In this document: positions 10,129 through 18,685 of the stretch, in pieces | Position numbering within the stretch: the stretch's first letter is position 1 | Layout: every line of letters starts with the position of its first letter | DNA from: JBMNFB01 sp050949085 | GTDB taxonomy: Bacteria > Bacillota > UBA994 > UBA5500 | Length of the DNA stretch: 64,000 bases | Reading direction: 5' to 3' | Assembly (NCBI GenBank): GCA_050949085.1 | Contig: JBMNFB010000011.1 | Span: forward strand, 167,854 to 231,853 | Made by a program: the position numbers and the translations under genes | The notes under the pieces: model-generated | The model's database searches: none | What the model was told of the DNA's origin: nothing | The model's input: only the letters and a program-made list of their open reading frames with translations

Positions 10129-11031
10129 ATGGAGAAGACGGTTGTTATCGTCAATCCGATCGCTGGTAACGGGAAGTCTATGGAGCTCTAGCCAGAGGTC
10201 AGGGCTTATCTTTCTTCATTGGGTCTTGATTTTGAGGAGCGCCTGACCCAGCGGCAGGGCCATGCTATCGAACTGGCTAGAGAGGCCGTCGAGGCGGGAG
10301 CGCGGGCTGTTGTCGCTGTCAGCGGTGATGGCACCCTGCACGAGGTCATCAACGGGGTAGGCGTTAATAGTCAGGTAGCCATCGGACTGATCCCCACCGG
10401 CTCGGGCAACGATTTTTTGCGCTCTCTCGGGCTACAGCCGGGCGACTGGCAGCAGGCCTGTCGCGTTATCGCCGCTGGATGTACCGCCCTGATCGACCTC
10501 GGCGAGGTCAACGGCAGGAAATTTATCAATGTTGCCGGCGCCGGTCTCGACGCTGCTGTCGTCGACTGCGCCAATACCTGGGGAAAGCGGGTCTTTGGCA
10601 GCAAGCTTGGCTATATAGCAGCCCTGCTGCGCACTCTAGTTCAGTTTCAGCCGGCCGAAGCCACCCTCCATCTGGACGATCAGGTGGTGGAGAGCAAGAT
10701 CTGGCTGATCGCCGTCGCCAACGGCCGCTTCTTCGGCGGCGGGATGCGCATTGCTCCCGACGCAGCATACGATGATGGGCTGTTCGATATCTGTGTCGTG
10801 GGCAGGTGTTCCAAACTCAGCTTTCTGACGGCATTTCCGCGCATCTACAACGGCAGTCACCTCACGCATCCGGCCGTCTCTATGTATCGGGCAGCCCGCG
10901 TCGAGGTGAAGACAGCCAGGCCTGTGCCTATCCAGACCGATGGCGAAGTTGTCGCCACAACACCAGAGAAGTTTCGAATGTATACGGGTGTCCTGCGGGT
11001 TTTTGTCAATCAGGAGACGAGAGGCGCGTAG
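10129..11031 (+). pseudogene. Diacylglycerol/lipid kinase, copy 1, nonsense mutation
   Basis: Homologous over its full length to the intact gene at 14609. Codon 21 is TAG (10189-10191) where copy 2 has TGG. The nucleotide-binding motif GGDGT of this kinase family is changed to SGDGT (VAVSGDGTLHEV). Translation could restart at TTG 10219, but that would remove the N-terminal strand and still leave the altered motif. Downstream residues are well conserved, so inactivation is recent. Confidence 0.88.
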
Positions 11032-11043
11032 GAAGGCGTAGAA

Positions 11044-11069
11044 AAACCCACCGAGGCGGTGGGTTTCTT
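11044..11069 (+). terminator. Terminator after lipid kinase copy 1
   Basis: Perfect 10-bp stem AAACCCACCG / CGGTGGGTTT, loop AGG, then TCTT. The same structure occurs after copy 2 (15524-15549). Confidence 0.75.
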
Positions 11070-11180
11070 GCTGGAGCTGAAACTTGGAGGCGTCGCCAGC
11101 GCCGAGGGGGTGTGCCCTGGCTGAGAGTGTGTTCCCCGGCTGAGGAGCGCCGCCGGTGCGACAGCCCTTGCGATTCGCGG

Positions 11181-11271
11181 TTATTCCGTAGCGATGGCCA
11201 CCTGTGGCAGGCAACTGCGGTACCCGCTCAGGCATTCCATCAGGCCATCGGCGATGGCCTGCGCCAGCCGG
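11181..11271 (-). pseudogene. 3' fragment of yyaC at the duplication junction
   Basis: The last 30 or so codons of the minus-strand yyaC gene (ending GLMECLSGYRSCLPQVAIATE in the intact gene), cut off where copy 2 of the unit begins. It cannot encode a working protein and serves as a marker of the duplication end point. Confidence 0.85.
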
Positions 11272-11278
11272 GTGATCC

Positions 11279-11806
11279 ATGCAAGAGGACCAGATTTTGC
11301 TGGTAGATGGATATAACGTTCAGAACAATTGGAAGGAAGCCGGCTTTCTCCAGCCTGGCGAACTGGATTTTTTGCGGCAGCAGATGGCTACCATTTTGAG
11401 CAGCTGCGCTGCCTACTGGGACATTCAGTGCCTGCTGGTTTTTGACGCGCACCACGTTCCTGGCAATCAGGGGAGCGTTGAAACCATCAGCCCCAATCTG
11501 CAGGTCCTGTTTTCAGCCGAAGGCCAGACTGCCGACAGTTTGATCGAACGCCTGGCTGCAGACTTCGCTGAGCAGGATGTGGCTGTCTCAGTCTGCACAT
11601 CCGACTGGGCTGAGCAGACGATAGCCCTCACCCGCGGCGCTGCCCGCATCAGTGCGCGTGAACTGCTCGCGCGCGTGCGCCAGGCCAAAGCGGAAATGGA
11701 TAGACACTATACTCGCTATCCGCTGCACTGGCAACGTAGCTGGCTGGAAGAAGCGTTGCCTGAAGCCACCCGCAGAGCATTGCGCCAGATCCGTGACAAG
11801 AAATGA
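11279..11806 (+). CDS. yacP: YacP-like NYN-domain ribonuclease (copy 2)
   Basis: Its 175 residues are identical to those of copy 1 (7388-7915), with the same NYN signature QILLVDGYN. The duplication joint falls at the start codon: upstream sequence is yyaC tail, with no promoter and no clear ribosome binding site. Expression would depend on read-through past the terminator at 11044 or on fortuitous initiation. It may therefore be silent despite an intact frame. Confidence 0.8.
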   Translation: MQEDQILLVDGYNVQNNWKEAGFLQPGELDFLRQQMATILSSCAAYWDIQCLLVFDAHHVPGNQGSVETISPNLQVLFSAEGQTADSLIERLAADFAEQDVAVSVCTSDWAEQTIALTRGAARISARELLARVRQAKAEMDRHYTRYPLHWQRSWLEEALPEATRRALRQIRDKK

Positions 11807-11856
11807 GTGATAGCCCAAGCGCGTCATTGGTGAACTCACTTTTTAGGAGGGAATTC

Positions 11857-12957
11857 ATGTTGTTAGAAACACCAGCCCTCTTGATCGACGGGCAGAAACT
11901 ACAGACCAACATCGACGAAATGGCCAGCTACGCCGCTGCTCATGGTTTTGCTCTCCGCCCCCACATCAAAGCGCACCGCCTGCCGCCGATCGCGCGCCTG
12001 CAGCGCGTAGCCGGAGCCGCTGGCTTTACTTGCGCCAAGATCGGCGAGGCGGAGATGATGGCGGAACACCAGTTTGATAATCTGTTGATCGCCTACCAGG
12101 TGATCGGCCAGCCCAAGCTGGGCAAGCTGCACCGCCTGTTGGATCAAGCCAGTGTGATCCTTGGCTGTGACTCTCTTGCCGGTGCTCAGGAACTGAACCG
12201 TGTTGGTGCAGCCCGTGGCGAGCGGCTGCAGATCTCCCTCGAGGTGGACAGCGGCTTGCACCGTTGCGGCATCCTGCCTGGCAGGCCAGCGCTGGAACTT
12301 GCACAGTCGATTCGCTCTGCCTGCCCCCATGTCTCCATCGTCGGCGTCTTTACCCATGCCGGCCAATCCTATGCTGCGCCCGGTGAAATTAGGCAGCGCG
12401 AAATCGCCGAGCTGGAAGCTCGCTCGGTGGTGGAGACGGCCGTCATGCTCCAGAAAGATGGCTTCCCAATTGAGCAGATCAGCGTCGGCTCTACCCCTAC
12501 CGCTCGCTTTTCGCATCTCTATCCTGGGGTGACAGAAATCCGGCCGGGCAATTACGTCTTCTATGATGCGACACAGGTGGGTCTGGGCGTTGTCCCTGCA
12601 GAACGCTGCGCCCTGACCGTTCTTACCACTGTCATCAGCCGGCCGGCCCCCGACCGACTGGTGGTCGACGCCGGCAGCAAGGTGCTGGGCCTCGACAAGG
12701 GCGCTCACGGTGTGGAGGTCGTGCGCGGCTATGGCATCGTCGTGGGCTGGCCGAATCTGACGCTGGAGCGCCTGTCTGAGGAGCATGGAGTCCTCGTAGC
12801 TGACCCAGCTGCCGCTGATCTCCCTCGGGTGGGCGACCAGTTGCAGATCATCCCCAACCACGCTTGTCCAGTCGTCTATCGCGCTGACAAGGTCTATTAT
12901 TTAGGTGCTGATTCCACCCCAGAGGTCTGGCCGAGCGCGATGCGTGGTTCCCTGTGA
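11857..12957 (+). CDS. PLP-dependent D-threonine aldolase / alanine racemase fold-III enzyme
   Basis: 366 residues from ATG 11857, which has a perfect AGGAGGG seven bases away. The N-terminal alanine-racemase-type barrel has the PLP lysine in RPHIKAHR (K38). The middle holds EVDSGLHRCG and THAGQSY. The C-terminal D-serine dehydratase-like domain ends with PNHACPVV, the H-x-C metal site typical of D-threonine aldolase and DSD1-type D-serine dehydratase. These act on D-amino acids; the exact substrate cannot be told. Neighbours are wall-related, compatible with D-amino-acid turnover (inference). The upstream yacP stop lies 51 bases before the start. Confidence 0.85.
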   Translation: MLLETPALLIDGQKLQTNIDEMASYAAAHGFALRPHIKAHRLPPIARLQRVAGAAGFTCAKIGEAEMMAEHQFDNLLIAYQVIGQPKLGKLHRLLDQASVILGCDSLAGAQELNRVGAARGERLQISLEVDSGLHRCGILPGRPALELAQSIRSACPHVSIVGVFTHAGQSYAAPGEIRQREIAELEARSVVETAVMLQKDGFPIEQISVGSTPTARFSHLYPGVTEIRPGNYVFYDATQVGLGVVPAERCALTVLTTVISRPAPDRLVVDAGSKVLGLDKGAHGVEVVRGYGIVVGWPNLTLERLSEEHGVLVADPAAADLPRVGDQLQIIPNHACPVVYRADKVYYLGADSTPEVWPSAMRGSL

Positions 12958-13148
12958 CGAAAAGCTGTCGACAAAACTGAAAAGTTGTTGGAATAGGCAG
13001 GAATCCGCGGTTGTGATGACGAACAGGGGAGGGGTGTCTCCAGACGGTAGCAGGTCGGTACGACTTGCTCTGGACGACAGCCGATTGACAATCAGGCGAT
13101 GTTTGCCCTGCAGACATCGGATGCCGCCGAGCACAAGGGGGTCCTCTC

Positions 13149-14057
13149 TTGAGACACGAACCAAAGGTATACACACTGATGGTGATTCCTCATTCGGAAA
13201 GCCCCACGTTCAGTTTACAGTTTCAATTGAAGTGGGTACGTTGGGCCGGTCTGCTGACGGTGCTGATCTGCTGTTCGCTTCTGCTGCTCACTTATAATTT
13301 TATGCGATCCACCGAGGCAGCCAGTTGTTATCAGGACCTGTTGACCAGCTATCAACAACAGCAACAGGAGCTGCTGAGCCTGGCCAGACAGACTACTGAG
13401 CTGCAGGAAGAGATTGCGGCTGTGCGCGAGCTGGATGCCGCCGTCAGGGAAATGATGAATCTGGCGCCGGCAAAGGCCCAGATTTCCAGTGTCCCCTTTG
13501 TCGCAGCCCAGACTCAGTCTGCGGTGGGCAGCCGCAGTGGAGCGCTCTCGACAACACTGGCGAGAACTGAGGCAGTCCTGCAGACCGTTCGGGATGAGAT
13601 TCCTGCCAGTCAGTCAGCGCTGGCCGACCTGAAAGACGACATCGCCTATGCCCAGGCCAAAGCGCTGGCGACGCCCTCCATCTGGCCGATATCCGGGCAT
13701 ATCACCTCCAGCTACGGCTACCGCATGTCACCATTTGGCGGGGGGCGGCAGTTCCACGCAGGTATTGATATTGGTGCCAGCCGCGGGACGCCTATCTACG
13801 CTACTGCCAATGGGAAGGTAACGGTCGCTGGCTATCGCGTCGGCTATGGGTACATGGTGCAGATCGACCATGGTTTTGGTTTTGTCACGATATACGGTCA
13901 TATGTCCAAAGTTGCCGTCAAGTCGGGAGCCACTGTCAGCCGCGGGGACGTGATCGGCTATGTGGGCAGCAGTGGGTATGCTACCGGGCCTCATGTGCAC
14001 TACGAGATACGCGTTAACGGCCGTACGGTCAACCCCTATCCCTATCTCGGCGGGTAG
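13149..14057 (+). CDS. Membrane-anchored M23 peptidase (copy 2)
   Basis: 302 residues, same architecture as copy 1: one transmembrane helix at about 33-52, Q/L-rich coiled coil, C-terminal M23 domain with FHAGIDIG and GPHVHYE zinc ligands. Start TTG 13149 after AAGGGGG. Twelve bases separate its stop from the bactofilin upstream region, so the two are probably co-transcribed. Predicted role is peptidoglycan hydrolysis at the outer face of the membrane. Confidence 0.88.
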   Translation: MRHEPKVYTLMVIPHSESPTFSLQFQLKWVRWAGLLTVLICCSLLLLTYNFMRSTEAASCYQDLLTSYQQQQQELLSLARQTTELQEEIAAVRELDAAVREMMNLAPAKAQISSVPFVAAQTQSAVGSRSGALSTTLARTEAVLQTVRDEIPASQSALADLKDDIAYAQAKALATPSIWPISGHITSSYGYRMSPFGGGRQFHAGIDIGASRGTPIYATANGKVTVAGYRVGYGYMVQIDHGFGFVTIYGHMSKVAVKSGATVSRGDVIGYVGSSGYATGPHVHYEIRVNGRTVNPYPYLGG

Positions 14058-14089
14058 CCAGCAACTCTATGGCAGGAGGGATACAGATC

Positions 14090-14578
14090 ATGTTTGGAGC
14101 CAAGAATAAGGAAGCACTGGTCAAGGATCCGGAGATTAAGGAGAACATCAGCAGCACCAGCAACGACGCCTGCCTCGGCACCGTCATCGGCGCCGGAACC
14201 AAGATCACTGGCACCATAAGTGTAAACGGAACTGTCCGCATTGATGGTTCCATCGAAGGCACGATTGATTCCTCTGGTGATGTTATCATCGGTGAGGGCG
14301 GTTGCGTTCAGGAAGGCAAGATTGATTCCTCCGGTGATGTTATCATCGGTGAGGGCTGCGGTTGCGTTCAGGCCGATATCAACGCCCAAAACGTGACACT
14401 GGCCGGAACCGTCAAGGGCAACGTCCAGGCTTCTGGGAAGCTCGAGGTGCTGTCAACCGGCAAGGTCATCGGTGATATTCGCGTGGCCAGCCTCTCGGTC
14501 AGCGACGGCGGTGAACTGCAGGGTAAGTGTGAGATGATCAGGTCGGAGCCAGCCGCGGTAACATTTGATGAAGAATAG
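14090..14578 (+). CDS. Bactofilin (copy 2)
   Basis: 162 residues, one more than copy 1 because of an inserted TGC codon in the second 19-residue unit (GEGCGCVQ instead of GEGGCVQ). Otherwise the same beta-helix protein with a repeated IDSSGDVIIGEG unit. Start ATG 14090 with AGGAGGG upstream. The insertion lies at a turn, so folding is probably tolerated. One V/A change also distinguishes the copies. Confidence 0.9.
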   Translation: MFGAKNKEALVKDPEIKENISSTSNDACLGTVIGAGTKITGTISVNGTVRIDGSIEGTIDSSGDVIIGEGGCVQEGKIDSSGDVIIGEGCGCVQADINAQNVTLAGTVKGNVQASGKLEVLSTGKVIGDIRVASLSVSDGGELQGKCEMIRSEPAAVTFDEE

Positions 14579-14608
14579 CGTGCCGACATAGCAGAGGAGG
14601 GCTCACCG

Positions 14609-15511
14609 ATGGAGAAGACGGTTGTTATCGTCAATCCGATCGCTGGTAACGGGAAGTCTATGGAGCTCTGGCCAGAGGTCAGGGCTTATCTTTCTTCATT
14701 GGGTCTTGATTTTGAGGAGCGCCTGACCCAGCGGCAGGGCCATGCTATCGAACTGGCTAGAGAGGCCGTCGAGGCGGGAGCGCGGGCTGTTGTCGCTGTC
14801 GGCGGTGATGGCACCCTGCACGAGGTCGTCAACGGGGTAGGCGTTAATAGTCAGGTAGCCATCGGACTGATCCCCACCGGCTCGGGCAACGATTTTTTGC
14901 GCTCTCTCGGGCTACAGCCGGGCGACTGGCAGCAGGCCTGTCGCGTTATCGCCGCTGGATGTACCGCCCTGATCGACCTCGGCGAGGTCAACGGCAGGAA
15001 ATTTATCAATGTTGCCGGCGCCGGTCTCGACGCTGCTGTCGTCGACTGCGCCAATACCTGGGGAAAGCGGGTCTTTGGCAACAAGCTTGGCTATATAGCA
15101 GCCCTGCTGCGCACTCTAGTTCAGTTTCAGCCGGCCGAAGCCACCCTCCATCTGGACGATCAGGTGGTGGAGAGCAAGATCTGGCTGATCGCCGTCGCCA
15201 ACGGCCGCTTCTTCGGCGGCGGGATGCGCATTGCTCCCGACGCAGCATACGATGATGGGCTGTTCGATATCTGTGTCGTGGGCAGGTGTTCCAAACTCAG
15301 CTTTCTGACGGCATTTCCGCGCATCTACAACGGCAGTCACCTCACGCATCCGGCCGTCTCTATGTATCGGGCAGCCCGCGTCGAGGTGAAAACAGCCAGG
15401 CCTGTGCCTATCCAGACCGATGGCGAAGTTGTCGCCACAACACCAGAGAAGTTTCGAATGTATACGGGTGTCCTGCGGGTTTTTGTCAATCAGGAGACGA
15501 GAGGCGCGTAG
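14609..15511 (+). CDS. Diacylglycerol/lipid kinase family protein (copy 2)
   Basis: 300 residues. N-terminal VIVNPIAGNGK (P-loop-like phosphate contact) and VAVGGDGTLHEVVNGV, the GGDGTxxEV nucleotide motif of the DAGK/YegS/DgkB family, followed by IGLIPTGSGNDFLRSLG. The C-terminal beta-sandwich includes NGRFFGGGMRIAPDA and VPIQTDGE. The family phosphorylates diacylglycerol or related lipids at the membrane, recycling lipid into phosphatidate. Start ATG with GAGGAGGG upstream. A terminator follows at 15524. Confidence 0.9.
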   Translation: MEKTVVIVNPIAGNGKSMELWPEVRAYLSSLGLDFEERLTQRQGHAIELAREAVEAGARAVVAVGGDGTLHEVVNGVGVNSQVAIGLIPTGSGNDFLRSLGLQPGDWQQACRVIAAGCTALIDLGEVNGRKFINVAGAGLDAAVVDCANTWGKRVFGNKLGYIAALLRTLVQFQPAEATLHLDDQVVESKIWLIAVANGRFFGGGMRIAPDAAYDDGLFDICVVGRCSKLSFLTAFPRIYNGSHLTHPAVSMYRAARVEVKTARPVPIQTDGEVVATTPEKFRMYTGVLRVFVNQETRGA

Positions 15512-15523
15512 GAAGGCGTAGAA

Positions 15524-15549
15524 AAACCCACCGAGGCGGTGGGTTTCTT
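15524..15549 (+). terminator. Terminator after lipid kinase copy 2
   Basis: Same perfect AAACCCACCG stem as at 11044, between the convergent lipid kinase and yyaC genes. Confidence 0.75.
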
Positions 15550-15660
15550 GCTGGAGCTGAAACTTGGAGGCGTCGCCAGCGCCGAGGGGGTGTGCTCTGG
15601 CTGAGAGTGTGTTCCCCGGCTGAGGAGCGCCGCCGGTGCGACAGCCCCTGCGATTCGCGG

Positions 15661-16263
15661 TTACTCCGTAGCGATGGCCACCTGTGGCAGGCAACTGCGG
15701 TACCCGCTCAGGCATTCCATCAGGCCATCGGCGATGGCCTGCGCCAGCCGGTTGATCAGATAGAGCCGCGTGTTCTGCAATACAAAATGATCCATGAAGC
15801 CGCCCACGTTGACGATGCCGATGATATAGAGATCGCCCACCGCCGGCAGATTCTTATTCACCCCAGAGCCTGGTTTCAGCGGGCCCTGCCCCACCAGTAT
15901 CTTCCCCACATTTTCCTGCTTGCCCAGACAGGCATCGATAGCGATCACCAGAGCATTCTGGTGTTCCAGCTCGATCTTTGCCAGCGCCTCCTGCAGATTC
16001 GTCGCGTGCACCGGTTCTGCCAGTGTCCCATAGACATGGACCCCCTCCAGTCCCCGCTGCTGCAGTTGCGTCCCGATCAGCGGTCCCAGAGCATCCCCTG
16101 TACAGCGGTCCGTGCCGATGCAGAGCAGCACCAGATCCTGTCCCGGCTGGTGAAGATCCAGCACAAGCTTTCGCAGCACTCTGGCTAATTCCTCGTGGCA
16201 GGCAGGCTCATCTATGCTCACTTCGTGATCTTGCAGGCGTTTGATTCGTTCCATCCGCCTCAC
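15661..16263 (-). CDS. yyaC: Spore protease YyaC family
   Basis: 200 residues from GTG 16263, chosen because GGGAGG (16271-16276) lies seven bases upstream; a longer frame from 16308 lacks such a site. Motifs LLCIGTDRCTGDALGPLIG, IAIDACLG and the glycine-rich end GIVNVGGFM are those of the YyaC (DUF1256) family, which resembles the germination protease GPR. In Bacillus yyaC is a sporulation gene near the origin, as here. The gene is convergent with the lipid kinase. A short 3' duplicate lies at 11181-11271. Confidence 0.9.
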   Translation of the reverse strand: MRRMERIKRLQDHEVSIDEPACHEELARVLRKLVLDLHQPGQDLVLLCIGTDRCTGDALGPLIGTQLQQRGLEGVHVYGTLAEPVHATNLQEALAKIELEHQNALVIAIDACLGKQENVGKILVGQGPLKPGSGVNKNLPAVGDLYIIGIVNVGGFMDHFVLQNTRLYLINRLAQAIADGLMECLSGYRSCLPQVAIATE

Positions 16264-16380
16264 CGCTACACCTCCCGAGAACCATTCCTGTTTAGCCATT
16301 ATGCACATGAAGGCTGCGCCTTATGCTTATTCTAGGGGTGCAACCTCCATGCATATCCATGGGTGAGGGGAGGGATAGAC

Positions 16381-17412
16381 ATGCCTCGCAATCTCACCGC
16401 CGCGGCCATCGGCCTCACCCTGATCGGGGCGCTGGTCGGTGCCGGGTTTGCCTCGGGGCAGGAGATCCAGCAATTTTTTATCAGGGATAATGCTTCCTGG
16501 CTGAGCGGAATCATTGTCTCTGTCTTGCTCTTCCTGGCTTTAATGCTCTTCCTGACTGAGATCAGCTGGAGGAATCGGATCGACTCCTACCAGCAACTGC
16601 TCATCCATCTCTCAGGGCCTAGTGTCGGCCAGCTCTTCCAGCATCTCTTTGCGCTCTTCCTCTGGTTTGGTCTGATCATCATGCTGGCCGGCAGTTCCAC
16701 CCTGCTGCAGGTTCAACTGGGCATGCCTCGCCTCCTTGCCGCCGTCGCCACCGCGGTTCTCGTTTACCTTGTAGGGTGGCAGCAGGTTGCCGGCCTGGCC
16801 AGGGCCAACGAAGTCCTTGTTCCGACGCTGCTGTTCCTGGTGCTGTTTTTCTTCTTGCGCTCGTTTATCGCCCCGGCCAGCCCACCGCCGCCTGCAGCCC
16901 TGCCGCCGGGGCACAGCTGGCTCTGGTCAGCCGTACTCTATGTCGCCTTCAACAGCGCCCTGCTCCTGGTCATCATTCCGCCGCTGGTGGCTGCCGCCAG
17001 GGATCGTCAGGCGGCATACCAGGGCGTCTGCCTGGCTGCCGTAGGTATCGGCTGCCTGATGACGGTCATCTCTTCTCTGCTGGCCAGGTATAACACTGTC
17101 GCCCGCGGGGCAGAAATCCCCCTGTTGGGTGTGGCAGCGGAGCTTCTGCCCGAGTTCCCGTCCCTCTATGCCGTCCTGCTCTGGATCGCACTGGCCACCA
17201 CTGCCTTTGCCAACTTCGACGGCATGCGCCAGTACCTCCAGCAAACCCTGCCGGCTGCCTATTCCGGCTACCTGTTAGCGGCCCTGATCCTGGCGACTCT
17301 TGCCTCCCAATGGAGCTTTGCCGGCCTGGTGGGCCTGCTCTATCCCCTGATGGGATACTTCTGCTTTATCTTCTATCTGATTTCCCTGGTTCGCCAACTG
17401 ATTAGGCTTTGA
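16381..17412 (+). CDS. YkvI-like multi-pass membrane transporter
   Basis: 343 residues from ATG 16381 with GGGGAGGG upstream. About ten hydrophobic segments. The first, IGLTLIGALVGAGFASGQEI, carries the GAGFASGQE signature of the YkvI family, distant relatives of the APC transporter superfamily. Substrate is unknown. It is divergent from yyaC and followed after about 50 bases by the next gene. No soluble domain is visible. Confidence 0.8.
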   Translation: MPRNLTAAAIGLTLIGALVGAGFASGQEIQQFFIRDNASWLSGIIVSVLLFLALMLFLTEISWRNRIDSYQQLLIHLSGPSVGQLFQHLFALFLWFGLIIMLAGSSTLLQVQLGMPRLLAAVATAVLVYLVGWQQVAGLARANEVLVPTLLFLVLFFFLRSFIAPASPPPPAALPPGHSWLWSAVLYVAFNSALLLVIIPPLVAAARDRQAAYQGVCLAAVGIGCLMTVISSLLARYNTVARGAEIPLLGVAAELLPEFPSLYAVLLWIALATTAFANFDGMRQYLQQTLPAAYSGYLLAALILATLASQWSFAGLVGLLYPLMGYFCFIFYLISLVRQLIRL

Positions 17413-17461
17413 CAGTATCAGGGCCCTGCGTTACGATAGGCATTAAAGGAGGGACAAGGGT

Positions 17462-18661
17462 ATGTGGGACGACGAGGTCAACTCCAAAGGGCAAAGAAAA
17501 AGCCTGCTGGCAGCCGGCGTACTCCTGCTGCTGTTCCTTTTGGCAGGGGTTTTCTTTCTGTTTCCGTTTGGTCTGGCTGGACAGCCGGAGTTGGCTTTCA
17601 GCAAGCGTCAACCCAGCATCGTGGCCTCACGGATGTATGTCAACCCTGGGCAGGTCATCGGCTTGCAGGGCGACAGCAGCGGGTTCTGGCGAGTTCTCAG
17701 CCGGGGTGAGGGCGTAACGATCACTCGCTTCAATCTGGCGGGTGAGCCGCAGCTGGTTGAGGAATACCCCTTGTCCAATCCCCTGGTGAACAGCAACGGG
17801 CGGATGCTGATCATGGCCGACCGCGATACCGGCCAGATATTCCTATTGGAGGGCAGCAGCGGCACAATCCAGAATCTGAGCGTCCCGGGCAAACCGCAAT
17901 GCGTGGCGGTGGCCGAGACGGGTCAGTCGCTGGTGGTCTATCTCCCGGAAGATGGCGAGAGTAACTCCCTCCAGCCTACACTTGCCTACTATAATCGGGA
18001 TGGGGCTCTCCTGTTTAAGACACTGGTTGAAAACGGCCTGCCTGTGGCAGCCCAGCTCACCCAGAGCGGTAACCAGCTGTTTCTCCTGCTGGGCAAGATC
18101 AGCTCGCAGGGCATGGAAAACCATCTGATCAGTTATGCTGACAGCGGACAGCTGCTCTGGACGGCGCAGCTCCCCCCCGGGCCACCCATAATCCTCCGCA
18201 GCAAACCCTTTGGTGATCGCGTCGTTGTCGCCGTCGATAAGACTATCTACTACTACAACGGCCGCGGGCAATTGCTCTGGCAGCATGCTGCGCAGGGGAC
18301 GATTCAGGATGTGGTGTTTCTGGGCATGGGTGACCAGATCGCCTATAGCAGCGAAAAAGTGTCGGTCCTTTCTTTCCAGCGGCGAGCGCTGCTCACCGCC
18401 ATCAGTCCGGAAGGCGAGACCGCCTGGCAATATCAGCTGAAAGGCTCAGTCCCTCGACTGGCTGGCGGCATCAGCTCACTGTCGCTCTTCGTCGCCAACG
18501 ACCAGGGCGTGCATTCTGTCGGGCCCGACGGGACGGTGCGCTGGTCACACCCGATGGCAAAGGCTGATCCGGCAGGCGTGGATCTCACGGCCAGCGAAGA
18601 TGGGTCAAGAGTTCTGGTGCAGGGGGCCGACGGTCGCATGTTTGTCCTGCGGGGTGAATAA
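17462..18661 (+). CDS. Membrane-anchored PQQ-like beta-propeller protein
   Basis: 399 residues: basic N-terminus, one transmembrane helix at about 15-36, then an extracytoplasmic domain of repeated 40-residue blades with endings such as GQLLWTAQLPPG, GRGQLLWQHAAQG, GETAWQYQLKG and GTVRWSHPM. This pattern is typical of PQQ/WD40-like propellers (compare BamB-type folds). No enzyme motif is present. Start ATG 17462 follows AAAGGAGGGACA. It lies between ykvI-like and cvpA-like genes, probably one operon. Function unknown; protein binding at the cell surface is a guess. Confidence 0.7.
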   Translation: MWDDEVNSKGQRKSLLAAGVLLLLFLLAGVFFLFPFGLAGQPELAFSKRQPSIVASRMYVNPGQVIGLQGDSSGFWRVLSRGEGVTITRFNLAGEPQLVEEYPLSNPLVNSNGRMLIMADRDTGQIFLLEGSSGTIQNLSVPGKPQCVAVAETGQSLVVYLPEDGESNSLQPTLAYYNRDGALLFKTLVENGLPVAAQLTQSGNQLFLLLGKISSQGMENHLISYADSGQLLWTAQLPPGPPIILRSKPFGDRVVVAVDKTIYYYNGRGQLLWQHAAQGTIQDVVFLGMGDQIAYSSEKVSVLSFQRRALLTAISPEGETAWQYQLKGSVPRLAGGISSLSLFVANDQGVHSVGPDGTVRWSHPMAKADPAGVDLTASEDGSRVLVQGADGRMFVLRGE

Positions 18662-18685
18662 GCTGGCACCGAGGGGGTGCCGTTT

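Larger units (their letters stand above)
7388..11271 (+). repeat. Tandem duplication, copy 1 (decaying)
   Basis: The segment from the yacP start codon to the 3' end of yyaC is repeated almost exactly at 11279-15751. Offsets are 3891 up to the PLP-enzyme gene, 4477 after it and 4480 after the bactofilin repeat, showing a 586-base deletion and a 3-base difference in this copy. Only scattered substitutions separate the two, so the event is recent. Copy 1 has a frameshifting deletion in the PLP-enzyme gene and a nonsense codon in the lipid kinase gene. Confidence 0.95.
11279..15751 (+). repeat. Tandem duplication, copy 2 (intact genes)
   Basis: Begins exactly at the ATG of yacP and ends inside yyaC after GCGCCAGCCGG. 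It keeps complete PLP-enzyme, M23, bactofilin and lipid kinase genes; its yacP lacks the native promoter and leader. See copy 1 for offsets. Confidence 0.95.
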
